From NCBI GenBank assembly GCA_046349255.1, contig JAXMCR010000002.1:558001-622000 (forward strand): DNA of 64,000 nucleotides, written 5' to 3'. The notes beneath the pieces were generated by a model that was given only the letters and a program-made list of their open reading frames with translations, was not told where the DNA came from and searched no databases. Shown one piece after another: positions 1-7,774 of the stretch. Made by a program: the position numbers and the translations under genes. The DNA is from DAIODI01 sp046349255 (lineage in GTDB: Bacteria > Pseudomonadota > Alphaproteobacteria > Rhizobiales > Aestuariivirgaceae). Each line of letters opens with the position of its first letter. The stretch's first letter is position 1.

Positions 1-225
1 CACATGATCTCGTGGGGAAAGATCGGCACCTCGACGGTGCAGTCGCGCGCGACCGCCGGCGTCGCGCGCGGAAAATACATCTTCTGCCTGCCGGGCTCGC
101 CCGGCGCCTGCCGCGACGCCTGGGACGGCCTGCTCAAGCCGCAACTCGACTACCGGCACATGCCCTGCAACTTCGTCGAGATCATGCCGCGGCTCGACGA
201 GCACCTGCAGCGCAAGAAAGGCTGA
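1..225 (+). CDS. moaB: molybdenum cofactor biosynthesis protein B, C-terminal part (cut by window edge)
   Basis: This is the last ~74 codons of a MoaB/MogA-family protein; the start lies outside the window. MoaB-type proteins act in molybdopterin biosynthesis, at the adenylylation step before molybdenum insertion. The visible C-terminus contains the family's GTSTVQSRATAGVARGKYIF stretch, the LPGSPGACRDAWD glycine/proline-rich loop and the ending PCNFVEIMPRL, all typical of bacterial MoaB. The stop is TGA at 223-225. An ATG at codon 2 is internal to the family fold, so it is not the true start. No other molybdenum gene is visible in the window. Confidence 0.9.
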   Translation, partial: HMISWGKIGTSTVQSRATAGVARGKYIFCLPGSPGACRDAWDGLLKPQLDYRHMPCNFVEIMPRLDEHLQRKKG

Positions 226-302
226 TCCGCGTTCACGTCGACGTGAGCCCCGGTCGTCCGCTGCGTCGTTCGCGCGTATACGGACCATTGGAAACGGAAG
301 CC

Positions 303-1301
303 ATGACGGAGCAAGCGATGCCGTTCGACCGCCTTACCCGCCGCAATGCCCTGATTCTCGGAACCGCCGTCGCGGCCGCCGGGACGACGCTCCATTCGCT
401 CGCGCTGCCGGCCGCTGCGGAGACCCCGAAGAAGCTCGACCCGCTGCGCCCCACCGCCTACCGCTTCACGCTCGGCGATTTCCAGATCACCACGGTGTCG
501 GACGGCACCGCCGAGATGCCGGAGCCCGAGAAGATTTTCGGCGTCAACCAGACGCCCGAGACGGTGAAGGCGTTCGCGGCCGAGCACCTCCTGCCGACCG
601 ACAAGCTCGTCAACGGCTTCACGCCGGTGGTGGTCAACACGGGCGCGGACCTTGTCCTGTTCGACACCGGCAACGCACCGGGCGCGCGGCCGACGACCGG
701 GCTCCTCGCGCAGCGGCTTGCGGCGGCGGGGATCGATCCCGCGAGCATCACGGTCGTCGTGCTCACCCACTTCCACCCCGACCACATCGGCGGGCTGATG
801 ACCGACGGCAAGCCGACGTTCCCGAACGCGCGCTACGTGTGGAACGGTGCAGAGTATGCGTTCTGGAGCGACCCTGCGCAGGAGAACGGCCCGCGCGCGG
901 GCGTCGTGAAGCTCGTGCAGTCGAACGTGACGCCGCTCAAGGACAAGGCGACCGAGATCAAGGACGGGAGCGACGTCGTCTCCGGCATCCGCGCGATGGC
1001 GGCGCCCGGCCACACGCCCGGTCACACGGCGTTCCACATCGAATCCGGCGGCCAGCGACTGTTTCTGGGCGGCGACTTCTCGAACCACTTCGTGCTGTCG
1101 CTCGAACAGCCAGACTGGTTCGTCTCCTTCGACGCCGACAAGGAGCAGGCGGTCGCAACGCGCAAGAAGATCCTCGCGATGCTCGCGTCGGAACGCATCC
1201 CGTTCACGAGCTACCACATGCCGTTTCCCGCGCTCGGGTTCGTCGAGGCGTCAGGCGGCTCCTACCGCTTCGTGCCGGTCACCTACCAACTCGCCCCCTG
1301 A
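303..1301 (+). CDS. MBL-fold metallo-hydrolase with N-terminal export signal
   Basis: A 332-residue metallo-beta-lactamase-fold protein. The metal-binding motif THFHPDH is at about residues 155-161. An upstream FDTG (about 120-123) and a later GHTPGHT turn supply further metal-shell residues. The N-terminus has RLTRRNALILG followed by an alanine-rich hydrophobic stretch ending LPAAAE near residue 40. This looks like a twin-arginine-type signal with cleavage near there, so a periplasmic enzyme is inferred. The ATG at 303 was chosen because the signal peptide begins there; the frame stays open upstream to about position 12, but that part overlaps moaB and reads as low-complexity arginine. Substrate is unknown: lactonase, glyoxalase II-like or arylsulfatase-like members share this layout. 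Confidence 0.85.
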   Translation: MTEQAMPFDRLTRRNALILGTAVAAAGTTLHSLALPAAAETPKKLDPLRPTAYRFTLGDFQITTVSDGTAEMPEPEKIFGVNQTPETVKAFAAEHLLPTDKLVNGFTPVVVNTGADLVLFDTGNAPGARPTTGLLAQRLAAAGIDPASITVVVLTHFHPDHIGGLMTDGKPTFPNARYVWNGAEYAFWSDPAQENGPRAGVVKLVQSNVTPLKDKATEIKDGSDVVSGIRAMAAPGHTPGHTAFHIESGGQRLFLGGDFSNHFVLSLEQPDWFVSFDADKEQAVATRKKILAMLASERIPFTSYHMPFPALGFVEASGGSYRFVPVTYQLAP

Positions 1302-1312
1302 GCGCCTCGCTT

Positions 1313-1987
1313 GTCGTCCTCGGGCTTGATCCGAGGATTCACGCGACGCTGCCCCTCCAGTGCCGGCCTCAAATCGACCCGCATCGTCATCGCCGGCCTT
1401 GAGCCGGCGATCCTCTTTTCACCGCGCCAAGAGGATGGCCGGGTCGAGCCCGGCCATGACGAACGGGACGACGTCAAAAGGAACGGCTCGCCGGAACGAG
1501 ATCACCACCACCGTCATCGCCGGCCTTGAGCCGGCGATCCTCTTCACCGCGCCAAGAGGATGGCCGGGTCGAGCCCGGCCATGACGACCTGGATGTGCAG
1601 GTGGCGCGCGATGGGCTTCATGTAGCAACCAGCCGCCCTTGCTCTAGTGTCATCCTCGGGCTTGACCCGAGGATCCATGCGACGCCACCACCGTCATCGC
1701 CGGCCTCGAGCCGACTCGCATCGTCATCGCCGGCCTTGAGCCGGCGATCCTCTTTCACTGCGCGAAGAGGATGGCCGGGTCGAGCCCGGCCATGACGAAC
1801 GCTAGGGCGTCCGAAGGACGGCTCGCCGGAACGAGATCACCACCACCGTCATCGCCGGCCTTGAGCCGGCGATCCTCTTTTCACCGCGCGAAAAGGATGG
1901 CCGGGTCGAGCCCGGCCATGACGAACTGGAAGTGCGCCGACTCGCATCGTCATCGCCGACCTTGCGCCGGCGATCCTCTTTCACCGC
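1313..1987. repeat. array of composite intergenic palindromes (REP-like), seven copies or part copies
   Basis: Two palindrome types fill this gene-free stretch. The short type (1313-1348, 1649-1684) has arms CCTCGG and CCGAGG around a GCTTGAC-like centre. The long type (1386-1459, 1513-1585, 1723-1796, 1848-1922) begins GTCAT and ends ATGAC. Between those ends lie three hairpins: CGCCGGC-CTT-GAGCCGGCG, an ATCCTCTT/AAGAGGAT pair, and GGCCGGGTC-GAGCCCGGCC. Truncated copies lie at 1693-1713 and 1949-1987. Such palindromes are widespread between genes in Hyphomicrobiales. They fall between the convergent metallo-hydrolase and radical SAM genes, where they could end transcription from both sides; that role is inferred. 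Confidence 0.85.
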
Positions 1988-1997
1988 TGGCCGTTCG

Positions 1998-3122
1998 TCA
2001 GAACAGCGCGAGCTGTTCGCCGGGCTGCGCGGGGCGGCGGAAGGCGGAGGTCGAGAGCCTCGTCTTCTGCGTGTTGAGCCCGAGCCGCTTTGCTGCGAGC
2101 TCGAAGCGCCGGCCGATCGTCCACGCGTAGGGGCCCTGGCCCTTCTGGCGCACGCCGAAGGTCGAGTCGTAGTCCTTGCCGCCCTGGGTCTGGCGCACGA
2201 GCGAGAGCACGTGCTGGGCGCGGTCGGGCCGTTCCGTCATCAGCCATTCGCGGAATAGCGCCTTCACCTCGTGCGGCAGGCGCAGCATCACGTAGCCCGC
2301 CTCCTTCACGCCCGCCAGCGCGGCCGCGCCGAGGATCGTCTCCATCTCGGCGTCGTTCAGCGCGGGGATGATCGGCGCGACCATCACCGCCGTCGGGATG
2401 CCCGCGGCCGAAAGCAGTTCGAGCGCCTTCAGCCGGTTCGCCGGCGTCGAGGCGCGCGGCTCCATCGAGCGCGCGAGCTTCGCATCGAGCGAGGTCACCG
2501 ACAGCGCCACCTTCACGAGCTTCTTGCTCGCCATCTCCTTCAGGATGTCGATGTCGCGCGTCACGAGCGCCGACTTCGTGACGATGCCGACCGGATGGTT
2601 GAACTCGTTCAGCACCTCGAGGATCTGCCGCGTGATGCGGTAGCGCCGCTCGAGCGGCTGGTAGGGATCGGTGTTGGTGCCGATCGCGATCGTCTGCGGC
2701 TTGTAGGCCGGATGCAGCAGCTCACCGCGCAGCAGGTCGGCCGCGTTGGTCTTGGCGAAGAGGCGCGATTCGAAGTCGAGGCCCGGCGACAGCCCCATGT
2801 AGGCGTGGCTCGGCCGCGCGAAGCAGTAGGAGCAGCCGTGCTCGCACCCTCTGTAGGCATTGATCGAGCGGTCGAAGGAGATGTCGGGCGAGTCGTTGCG
2901 CGTGATGATCGTCTTCGCCGTTTCCTCGATCACCGTCGTCTTGAAGACGGGCAGTTCCTCGAGCGACTGCCAGCCGTCGTCGAACGCCTGCCGCGCGAGC
3001 GGCTCGAACCGGCCGCTCTCGTTCGAGCGTGCGCCGCGCCCGCGCGCCCGCGTGGCGGTGAGCGGATCGACCGCGACGTCCATGCCGGCGATCGTCCGCC
3101 GTGTGTCGAGTACCGTGGCCAT
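1998..3122 (-). CDS. PA0069-family radical SAM protein
   Basis: A 374-residue radical SAM protein. The cluster-binding cysteines are C93, C97 and C100 in YRGCEHGCSYCFARP, a CX3CX2C motif. Flanking sequence (NTDPYQPLERRYRITR; VTKSALVTRD) matches the SplB-related, PA0069-like family, whose substrate is unknown. The start is ATG at 3122, giving MATVLDTRR. The frame runs open upstream to 4469, but that part lies antisense to the GFA and rnhB genes and is arginine-rich shadow. The gene stands alone on the minus strand, divergent from the GFA gene and convergent with the metallo-hydrolase across the palindrome array. Confidence 0.9.
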   Translation of the reverse strand: MATVLDTRRTIAGMDVAVDPLTATRARGRGARSNESGRFEPLARQAFDDGWQSLEELPVFKTTVIEETAKTIITRNDSPDISFDRSINAYRGCEHGCSYCFARPSHAYMGLSPGLDFESRLFAKTNAADLLRGELLHPAYKPQTIAIGTNTDPYQPLERRYRITRQILEVLNEFNHPVGIVTKSALVTRDIDILKEMASKKLVKVALSVTSLDAKLARSMEPRASTPANRLKALELLSAAGIPTAVMVAPIIPALNDAEMETILGAAALAGVKEAGYVMLRLPHEVKALFREWLMTERPDRAQHVLSLVRQTQGGKDYDSTFGVRQKGQGPYAWTIGRRFELAAKRLGLNTQKTRLSTSAFRRPAQPGEQLALF

Positions 3123-3200
3123 GCGGGAAACGTAGCGATCGGATGAGAACAAATCAAGAACAATGTCGTCTCGCGTCCCCGATCGCGGTAGTCTGCCGTC

Positions 3201-3638
3201 ATGGAACCACCCTCCTCCACCCGCACCGCGCGCTGTTCCTGCGGCGCACTTTCGATCACGGTCCGGGGCGAGCCGTTCGAGGTGTGGGTGTGCCACTGTC
3301 TCGAGTGCCAGCGCCAGACGGGCGCGCCCTACAGCCTCACGGCCGGCTGGCTCAAGGAGGAGGTCGTCGCGACGGACGGCGACGCCCGCACGTGGACGCG
3401 CTCCAGCTATCGCGGCCGGAAAATCGAGAACACGTTCTGCCCCGCCTGCGGCAGCACGCTCTTCAACACCTCCGAAGCGTTCCCCGAAGCCGTGATGATC
3501 AACGCCGGCAACTTCGGCGACGCGGTACTTCCGCCACCGACCGTGGAGTACTGGACCGAGCATCGCCTGCCGTGGGTCTCGATCCCCACCGCCACGGTGC
3601 GCTGGAAGCGGCAGGCGGAGGACGGCGAGGCAGGTTGA
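3201..3638 (+). CDS. GFA family protein (Mss4-like zinc fold)
   Basis: A 145-residue protein of the family named after glutathione-dependent formaldehyde-activating enzyme. Zinc-ligand cysteines are visible as CSC (C12, C14), CHCLEC (C31, C33, C36) and FCPACGSTLF (C80, C83), the usual order for the family. Most members have no proven reaction, and the name does not imply formaldehyde metabolism here. The ATG at 3201 gives the family's normal N-terminus just before the first zinc ligands. It is divergent from the radical SAM gene with a 78-base gap, followed by rnhB on the same strand. Confidence 0.88.
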   Translation: MEPPSSTRTARCSCGALSITVRGEPFEVWVCHCLECQRQTGAPYSLTAGWLKEEVVATDGDARTWTRSSYRGRKIENTFCPACGSTLFNTSEAFPEAVMINAGNFGDAVLPPPTVEYWTEHRLPWVSIPTATVRWKRQAEDGEAG

Positions 3639-3734
3639 TGCCGAAAACGTTCCGCTTCCCGGCGCGCGCGCCCCTCTGCTAGCCTTCGCGCCAGTCGGGA
3701 CCGTGAGTCGGTTGCCCGCCCGTTTCGGGGACAG

Positions 3735-4406
3735 TTGGTGGCGAAGGCGCATTTCAGGCACGAGCGCGCGGCGTTCAAGGAGGGCCACACCGTGGTCGCG
3801 GGCGTCGACGAGGCGGGGCGCGGCCCGCTCGCAGGACCCGTGGTCGCCGCAGCGGTCATCCTCGATCCGAACAAGCTGCCGAAGGGCGTCGCCGACTCGA
3901 AGGCGCTCACGGCCGAGCGACGCGAGGAGCTTTATGCGATCATCGTCAAGCGGGCCCGGTTCGGCGTCGGTATCGTCGACGTCGCGACGATCGATTCCGT
4001 CAACATCCTCAACGCCACCTTCCTCGCCATGCGCCAGGCGGTCGACGGCCTCGGCGCAGCCCCCGACCTCGCCTTCGTCGACGGCAACCGCGCGCCGAGC
4101 CTCTGCTGTTCCGTCCGTACACTGATCGATGGCGACGCGATCTCGATGTCGATCGCCGCCGCCTCGATCATCGCCAAGGTCACGCGCGACCGGCTGATGG
4201 TGGAACTCGACGCGCAGTGCCCGGGCTACGGCTTCGCGAGCCACAAGGGCTACTCGACGCCGGAACACCTTGCCGCGCTGAAGGCGCTCGGCGCAAGCCC
4301 GCACCACCGCGTCTCCTTCGCCCCCGTCGCCGAATGCCTCGGCCTGCCGGTACGCGAGAAGTCGCGCGCCACCCGCGACCCCAACACGCCGGACCTGTTC
4401 GCCTAG
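3735..4406 (+). CDS. rnhB: ribonuclease HII
   Basis: RNase HII cleaves the RNA strand of RNA-DNA hybrids and starts removal of single ribonucleotides from DNA. The N-terminal catalytic motif GVDEAGRGPLAGPV is at about residues 23-36, with D25 and E26 as metal ligands. Further conserved blocks are DSKALTAERREELY, SIIAKVTRDRLM and YGFASHKGYSTPEH. Length is about 223 residues. Neither start is strong: TTG at 3735 or GTG at 3738, both just after a GGGG-ACAG stretch. A second RNase H of the other type (rnhA) lies about 16 kb away. Confidence 0.93.
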   Translation: MVAKAHFRHERAAFKEGHTVVAGVDEAGRGPLAGPVVAAAVILDPNKLPKGVADSKALTAERREELYAIIVKRARFGVGIVDVATIDSVNILNATFLAMRQAVDGLGAAPDLAFVDGNRAPSLCCSVRTLIDGDAISMSIAAASIIAKVTRDRLMVELDAQCPGYGFASHKGYSTPEHLAALKALGASPHHRVSFAPVAECLGLPVREKSRATRDPNTPDLFA

Positions 4407-4474
4407 GTCAGCGTTGCCACCGGGAACCATCGGCATCACGCGCCCATCGTCATCGCCTGCCAATTCCACCCATC

Positions 4475-4727
4475 GTCATCGCCGGCCCCGACCCGGCGAT
4501 CCTCTTCCTGCCCCTTGTCCTCGTCGGGCTTGACCCGGCGATCCCTGCGATGGCCGCAAAGGATGGCCGGGTCGAGCCCGGCCATGACGGGCGCTGGGGA
4601 GCGGTGACACGCATCCCGTCACCATCCCCGCTCGCCATTGCCCATCCATCGTCATCGCCGGCCTCGAGCCGGCGATCCTTTTCCTGCCCGCGTCATCCTC
4701 GGGCTTGACCCGAGGATCCATGCGACG
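4475..4727. repeat. second palindrome cluster, mosaic of the same repeat types
   Basis: The same palindromes as at 1313-1987 recur here, downstream of rnhB. A first half-unit GTCATCGCCGGC...CGGCG lies at 4475-4508. A diverged short-type palindrome at 4516-4545 interrupts the unit. The closing half (GGATGGCCGGG...CCATGAC) lies at 4561-4587. Another left half-unit is at 4651-4680, and a complete short type ending ATCCATGCGACG is at 4692-4727. The block separates rnhB from the ccrM regulatory region. A terminator-like function for rnhB is inferred; no separate T-rich intrinsic terminator is visible. Confidence 0.8.
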
Positions 4728-4764
4728 TCGATGAGCGTCACCAGAATTTCCTCCGTTAACGAAC

Positions 4765-4866
4765 GATTCCCGGATTTCCGCCAAACCGATTCAAATCGTT
4801 AAGACTCCGCAGGCCCCCGTTAACCAATTCTTAAGAATTGGATTCACCTCGGACTCCCGCCGATTC
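4765..4866. promoter_or_regulatory. cluster of six GANTC (CcrM) sites upstream of ccrM
   Basis: Six GANTC sites lie within about 100 bases: GATTC 4765-4769, GATTC 4788-4792, GACTC 4803-4807, GATTC 4841-4845, GACTC 4852-4856 and GATTC 4862-4866. GANTC is the target of the CcrM methyltransferase encoded just downstream. In Caulobacter, methylation of sites in the ccrM leader is known to shut the gene down after replication. Feedback of the same kind is inferred here from site density and position; sequence alone cannot show methylation. Confidence 0.75.
4820..4834 (+). promoter_or_regulatory. CtrA box TTAA-N7-TTAA upstream of ccrM
   Basis: A perfect match to the CtrA-binding consensus: TTAA at 4820-4823, seven bases CCAATTC, TTAA at 4831-4834. 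It lies 76 bases before the chosen ccrM start and inside the GANTC cluster. Further TTAA half-sites occur at 4756-4759 and 4799-4802. CtrA is known to activate ccrM late in the Caulobacter cell cycle; the same control is inferred here. ctrA itself is not in the window. Confidence 0.7.
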
Positions 4867-4910
4867 ACCATGACCCCGTCGTGCGTAGCGTATCGGGCGG
4901 AGCGGGGACT

Positions 4911-6023
4911 ATGGGGTTTGCGGAGCGGCCGGACATCCGGCCCTATCTCGACAGCGTGCTGATCGGCGACTGCCTCGAGGAGCTGAAGAAGCTGCCGTCG
5001 AAGTCGGTCGACCTCGTGTTCGCCGACCCGCCCTACAACCTGCAGCTCCAGCGCGAACTGCACCGCCCCGACCAGAGCCGCGTCGACGGCGTCGAAGAGC
5101 ACTGGGACCGCTTCGAGAATTTCTCCGCCTACGACACGTTCACCCGCGCCTGGCTCGACGAGGCGCGCCGCGTGATGAAGGACACGGCGACGATCTGGGT
5201 GATCGGCTCCTACCACAACATCTTCCGCGTCGGCACGATCCTGCAGGACATGGGCTTCTGGATCCTCAACGACGTGATCTGGCGCAAGACCAATCCGATG
5301 CCGAACTTCCGTGGACGGAGGTTCACCAACGCCCACGAGACGATGATCTGGGCGATGAAGAGCGAGAAGCAGAAGACGTACACGTTCAACTACGACGCCA
5401 TGAAGGCGCTGAACGAGGATCTGCAGATGCGCTCCGACTGGCTGTTGCCGATCTGTCAGGGTACGGAGCGTCTGAAGGACGAGGAGGGCGACAAGCTGCA
5501 TCCGACGCAGAAGCCGGAGAGCCTGCTGCATCGCGTGATCCTCGCCTCCTCGAACGAAGGCGACGTGGTGCTCGACCCGTTCTTCGGCACCGGCACGACC
5601 GGCGTCGTGGCGAAGCGCCTCAACCGCCGCTTCATCGGCATCGAGCGCGAGCAGGCCTATGCCGGCTCCGCGCTCGAACGGCTCGACCGCACCGAGGCGG
5701 CAAACGTCAGTGCCCTGAAGGTTTCGACGGGCAAGCGGGCGGAAGTGCGCGTGCCGTTCGGGGCACTCGTCGAGGCGGGGCTGATCGCGCCGGGCGAGGT
5801 GCTCTCCGATCCCTTCGGTCGTCACGCGGCGACGGTGCGCGCCGACGGTTCGGTCGCGGCGGCGAACGCGTCGGGCTCCATCCACAAGATTGCCGCTTAC
5901 GTCCAGGGAATGGAGGCGGCGAACGGCTGGACGTTCTGGCACGTTCGCGTCAAGGGCAAGCTCGTGCCGATCGACCTCCTGCGCCAGGAAATGCGCGCCC
6001 GGATGGCCGCCGCCGGGCCCTGA
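4911..6023 (+). CDS. ccrM: cell-cycle DNA adenine methyltransferase CcrM (GANTC-specific)
   Basis: CcrM methylates adenine in GANTC and marks replication state in Alphaproteobacteria. The protein is 370 residues. The DPPY catalytic motif is at about 39-42 (FADPPYNLQL) and comes before the AdoMet-binding DPFFGTGTTG near residue 220, the order of beta-class N6-adenine methylases. The C-terminal ~90 residues (RVPFGALVEAGLIAPGEVL to the end) form the extra domain typical of CcrM and absent from most restriction methylases. No restriction endonuclase is adjacent, which fits an orphan regulatory enzyme. ATG 4911 follows GAGCGGGG; a GTG at 4881 in frame is possible but adds residues unlike the family. 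Confidence 0.95.
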   Translation: MGFAERPDIRPYLDSVLIGDCLEELKKLPSKSVDLVFADPPYNLQLQRELHRPDQSRVDGVEEHWDRFENFSAYDTFTRAWLDEARRVMKDTATIWVIGSYHNIFRVGTILQDMGFWILNDVIWRKTNPMPNFRGRRFTNAHETMIWAMKSEKQKTYTFNYDAMKALNEDLQMRSDWLLPICQGTERLKDEEGDKLHPTQKPESLLHRVILASSNEGDVVLDPFFGTGTTGVVAKRLNRRFIGIEREQAYAGSALERLDRTEAANVSALKVSTGKRAEVRVPFGALVEAGLIAPGEVLSDPFGRHAATVRADGSVAAANASGSIHKIAAYVQGMEAANGWTFWHVRVKGKLVPIDLLRQEMRARMAAAGP

Positions 6024-6076
6024 TTCGGGTCACCCCCCTTACAACGGTTGTTTCTTGCAGCGTCTCCCGCGGGACG

Positions 6077-7168
6077 TCAGCGCTTTTTGGGGCGGACACG
6101 GCCGGCTCCGATCGCCCGTGCCACCACCTTGCGCATCACCGTCGGCAGCGCGGCATCCGCCAGGCCGTCGACCGGAACCCACCGCCAGTCGCCCTCCCCG
6201 CGCGGCTCCCCGGCCGCCGGCCCCTCCGCCCGGTGGACGGCGAGCGTGAGGTGAAAGTGCGTAAACGTGTGCTCCACTGCTTGCGGAACCTGCTGCCAGC
6301 GCGCTTCCACGGGTGGTGCATAAGCCTCTGAAACGTCATGTTTTTCCAACCACGGTCCGCCCGGCACCTCGAGCATGCCGCCGAGCAGGCCGCGGTCCGG
6401 CCGCCGCCGCAGCAGCACCCGGCCGGCCCCGTCTTCGACCCAGAAGGCGTGGCCGTACCACCTCGGTTTTTCGCCCTTTTCCGCCTTCACGGGGTAGCGC
6501 CCGGGATCGCCGGCCGCGCGGGCAAGGCAGTCCTCGGCCACCGGGCAGAGCAGGCAGTTCGCCTTCGCGGGCGCGCAGATCGTCGCGCCTAAGTCCATGA
6601 AAGCTTGAGCAAAATCGCCCGCCCGCTCGGCCGGCACCAGCGCCTGCGCAACCGTCCGTATGCGCTCCTTCGCCGCCGGCATCGGCTGATCGATCGCCCG
6701 GTGGCGTGCGATCACCCGCTCGACGTTGCCGTCGACCGCCGCATACGGACGATCGAACGCGATCGCGGCGATTGCGCCCGCCGTGTAGTCGCCGATGCCG
6801 GGGAGTTCCCGCAACGCTCTGACATCGCTCGGGAATTCTCCGCCGTGCCGCTCGACCACGGCGCGAGCACAAGCGTGCAGGTTCCGGGCGCGCGCGTAGT
6901 ACCCGAGGCCCGCCCATTCGGCGAGCACGTCGTCGAGCGGCGCCGCCGCCAGCGCGTCAACCGTCGGCCAGCGCTCGAGAAACCGCAGAAATCTGGGCGC
7001 AACAGTCTGCACCGTCGTCTGCTGCAGCATGACTTCGGAGAGCCATACCCGGTAGGGCTCGGGCGGCTCGCCCGGCTCGGCGCGCCACGGCAGCCGCCGC
7101 CGGTGCCGGTCGTACCAGGCGAGAAGCCTAACGGCGAAACTGTCGCGAGCCGTCTCGATTCGTGCCAT
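6077..7168 (-). CDS. mutY: A/G-specific adenine glycosylase
   Basis: MutY removes adenine mispaired with 8-oxoguanine in base excision repair. The protein is 363 residues from ATG 7168. Visible parts in order: catalytic E45 in SEVMLQQTT, helix-hairpin-helix LRELPGIGDYTAG (about 119-131), catalytic D146 in VDGNVERV, the [4Fe-4S] cysteines C198, C205, C208 and C214 with CX6CX2CX5C spacing, and a C-terminal NUDIX-like domain (WVEDGAGRVLLRRRP onward) that reads 8-oxoguanine. An in-frame start at 7267 is rejected because it overlaps the divergent gene. The order ccrM, mutY, DUF721, DsbA, smc is recurrent in Alphaproteobacteria. Confidence 0.95.
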   Translation of the reverse strand: MARIETARDSFAVRLLAWYDRHRRRLPWRAEPGEPPEPYRVWLSEVMLQQTTVQTVAPRFLRFLERWPTVDALAAAPLDDVLAEWAGLGYYARARNLHACARAVVERHGGEFPSDVRALRELPGIGDYTAGAIAAIAFDRPYAAVDGNVERVIARHRAIDQPMPAAKERIRTVAQALVPAERAGDFAQAFMDLGATICAPAKANCLLCPVAEDCLARAAGDPGRYPVKAEKGEKPRWYGHAFWVEDGAGRVLLRRRPDRGLLGGMLEVPGGPWLEKHDVSEAYAPPVEARWQQVPQAVEHTFTHFHLTLAVHRAEGPAAGEPRGEGDWRWVPVDGLADAALPTVMRKVVARAIGAGRVRPKKR

Positions 7169-7176
7169 AGAAGGAG

Positions 7177-7704
7177 GTGGTAGCGGTCCGGAAGCCGACC
7201 GCCAAGGCGTCTTGCAAGCCCATGGAATCACTCGAGAAACTTTCGCGCGATCTGCTTCGCCCGGCATTCGACCGGTATGGCGCCGCCTACGCCGAACTCC
7301 TGCGCCAGTGGCCGGCGATCGTCGGCGACGCGCTCGCCCGCGTCAGCCGGCCGGAAAAGCTGTCGCGCCGTTCTGGGCCGGCGGAAGGCGAGCGCGCCGG
7401 CCGCCTGACGATCGCCGTCGCGCCCGGCCACGCGCTTCTCCTCGAGCATGACAAGACCCGCATCCTCGAGCGCATCAACACCGTGTTCGGCTTCGGCCTC
7501 GTCGAGGCGCTGAAGATCGTAACCAGCGACCGCGGCTGGGAAAATTCCAGTGAGCCACTGGACGCGCCACAGAATAACCCCACCTTGACCCTAGCGCTGA
7601 AAGTGAAGCTGAAGACGATCGCCGACGACCGCCTGCGCGAGGCGCTGGCGCGGCTGGGCGCCGGCGTTCTGTCGCAGGCTTCGCGCAAGGGCACCGACCG
7701 GTAA
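7177..7704 (+). CDS. DUF721 domain protein (DciA-like)
   Basis: A 175-residue DUF721 protein. The core (LLRQWPAIVGDALARVSRPEKL ... LTIAVAPGHALLLEHDKTRILERINTVFG) matches DciA-like proteins, which in many bacteria load the replicative helicase; that role is inferred here from family membership. The C-terminal third is a less conserved tail. Start choice is awkward: a near-perfect AAGGAGG (7171-7177) runs into GTG 7177, too close for normal spacing, while the first ATG (7222) has no good ribosome site. The gene is head-to-head with mutY, only 8 bases apart, and followed by the DsbA gene. Confidence 0.8.
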   Translation: MVAVRKPTAKASCKPMESLEKLSRDLLRPAFDRYGAAYAELLRQWPAIVGDALARVSRPEKLSRRSGPAEGERAGRLTIAVAPGHALLLEHDKTRILERINTVFGFGLVEALKIVTSDRGWENSSEPLDAPQNNPTLTLALKVKLKTIADDRLREALARLGAGVLSQASRKGTDR

Positions 7705-7774
7705 CGCGGGTCGATTTCCACAGGCTATAGGCACGATCTTTTCTCAACCCCCAACATCTTGTAGGTTCTGCCCC

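Noticed and set aside
3123..4469. N-terminal extension of the radical SAM frame upstream of 3122
   Set aside because: It runs antisense through the GFA and rnhB genes and shows no family sequence; the family start is MATVLDTRR at 3122.
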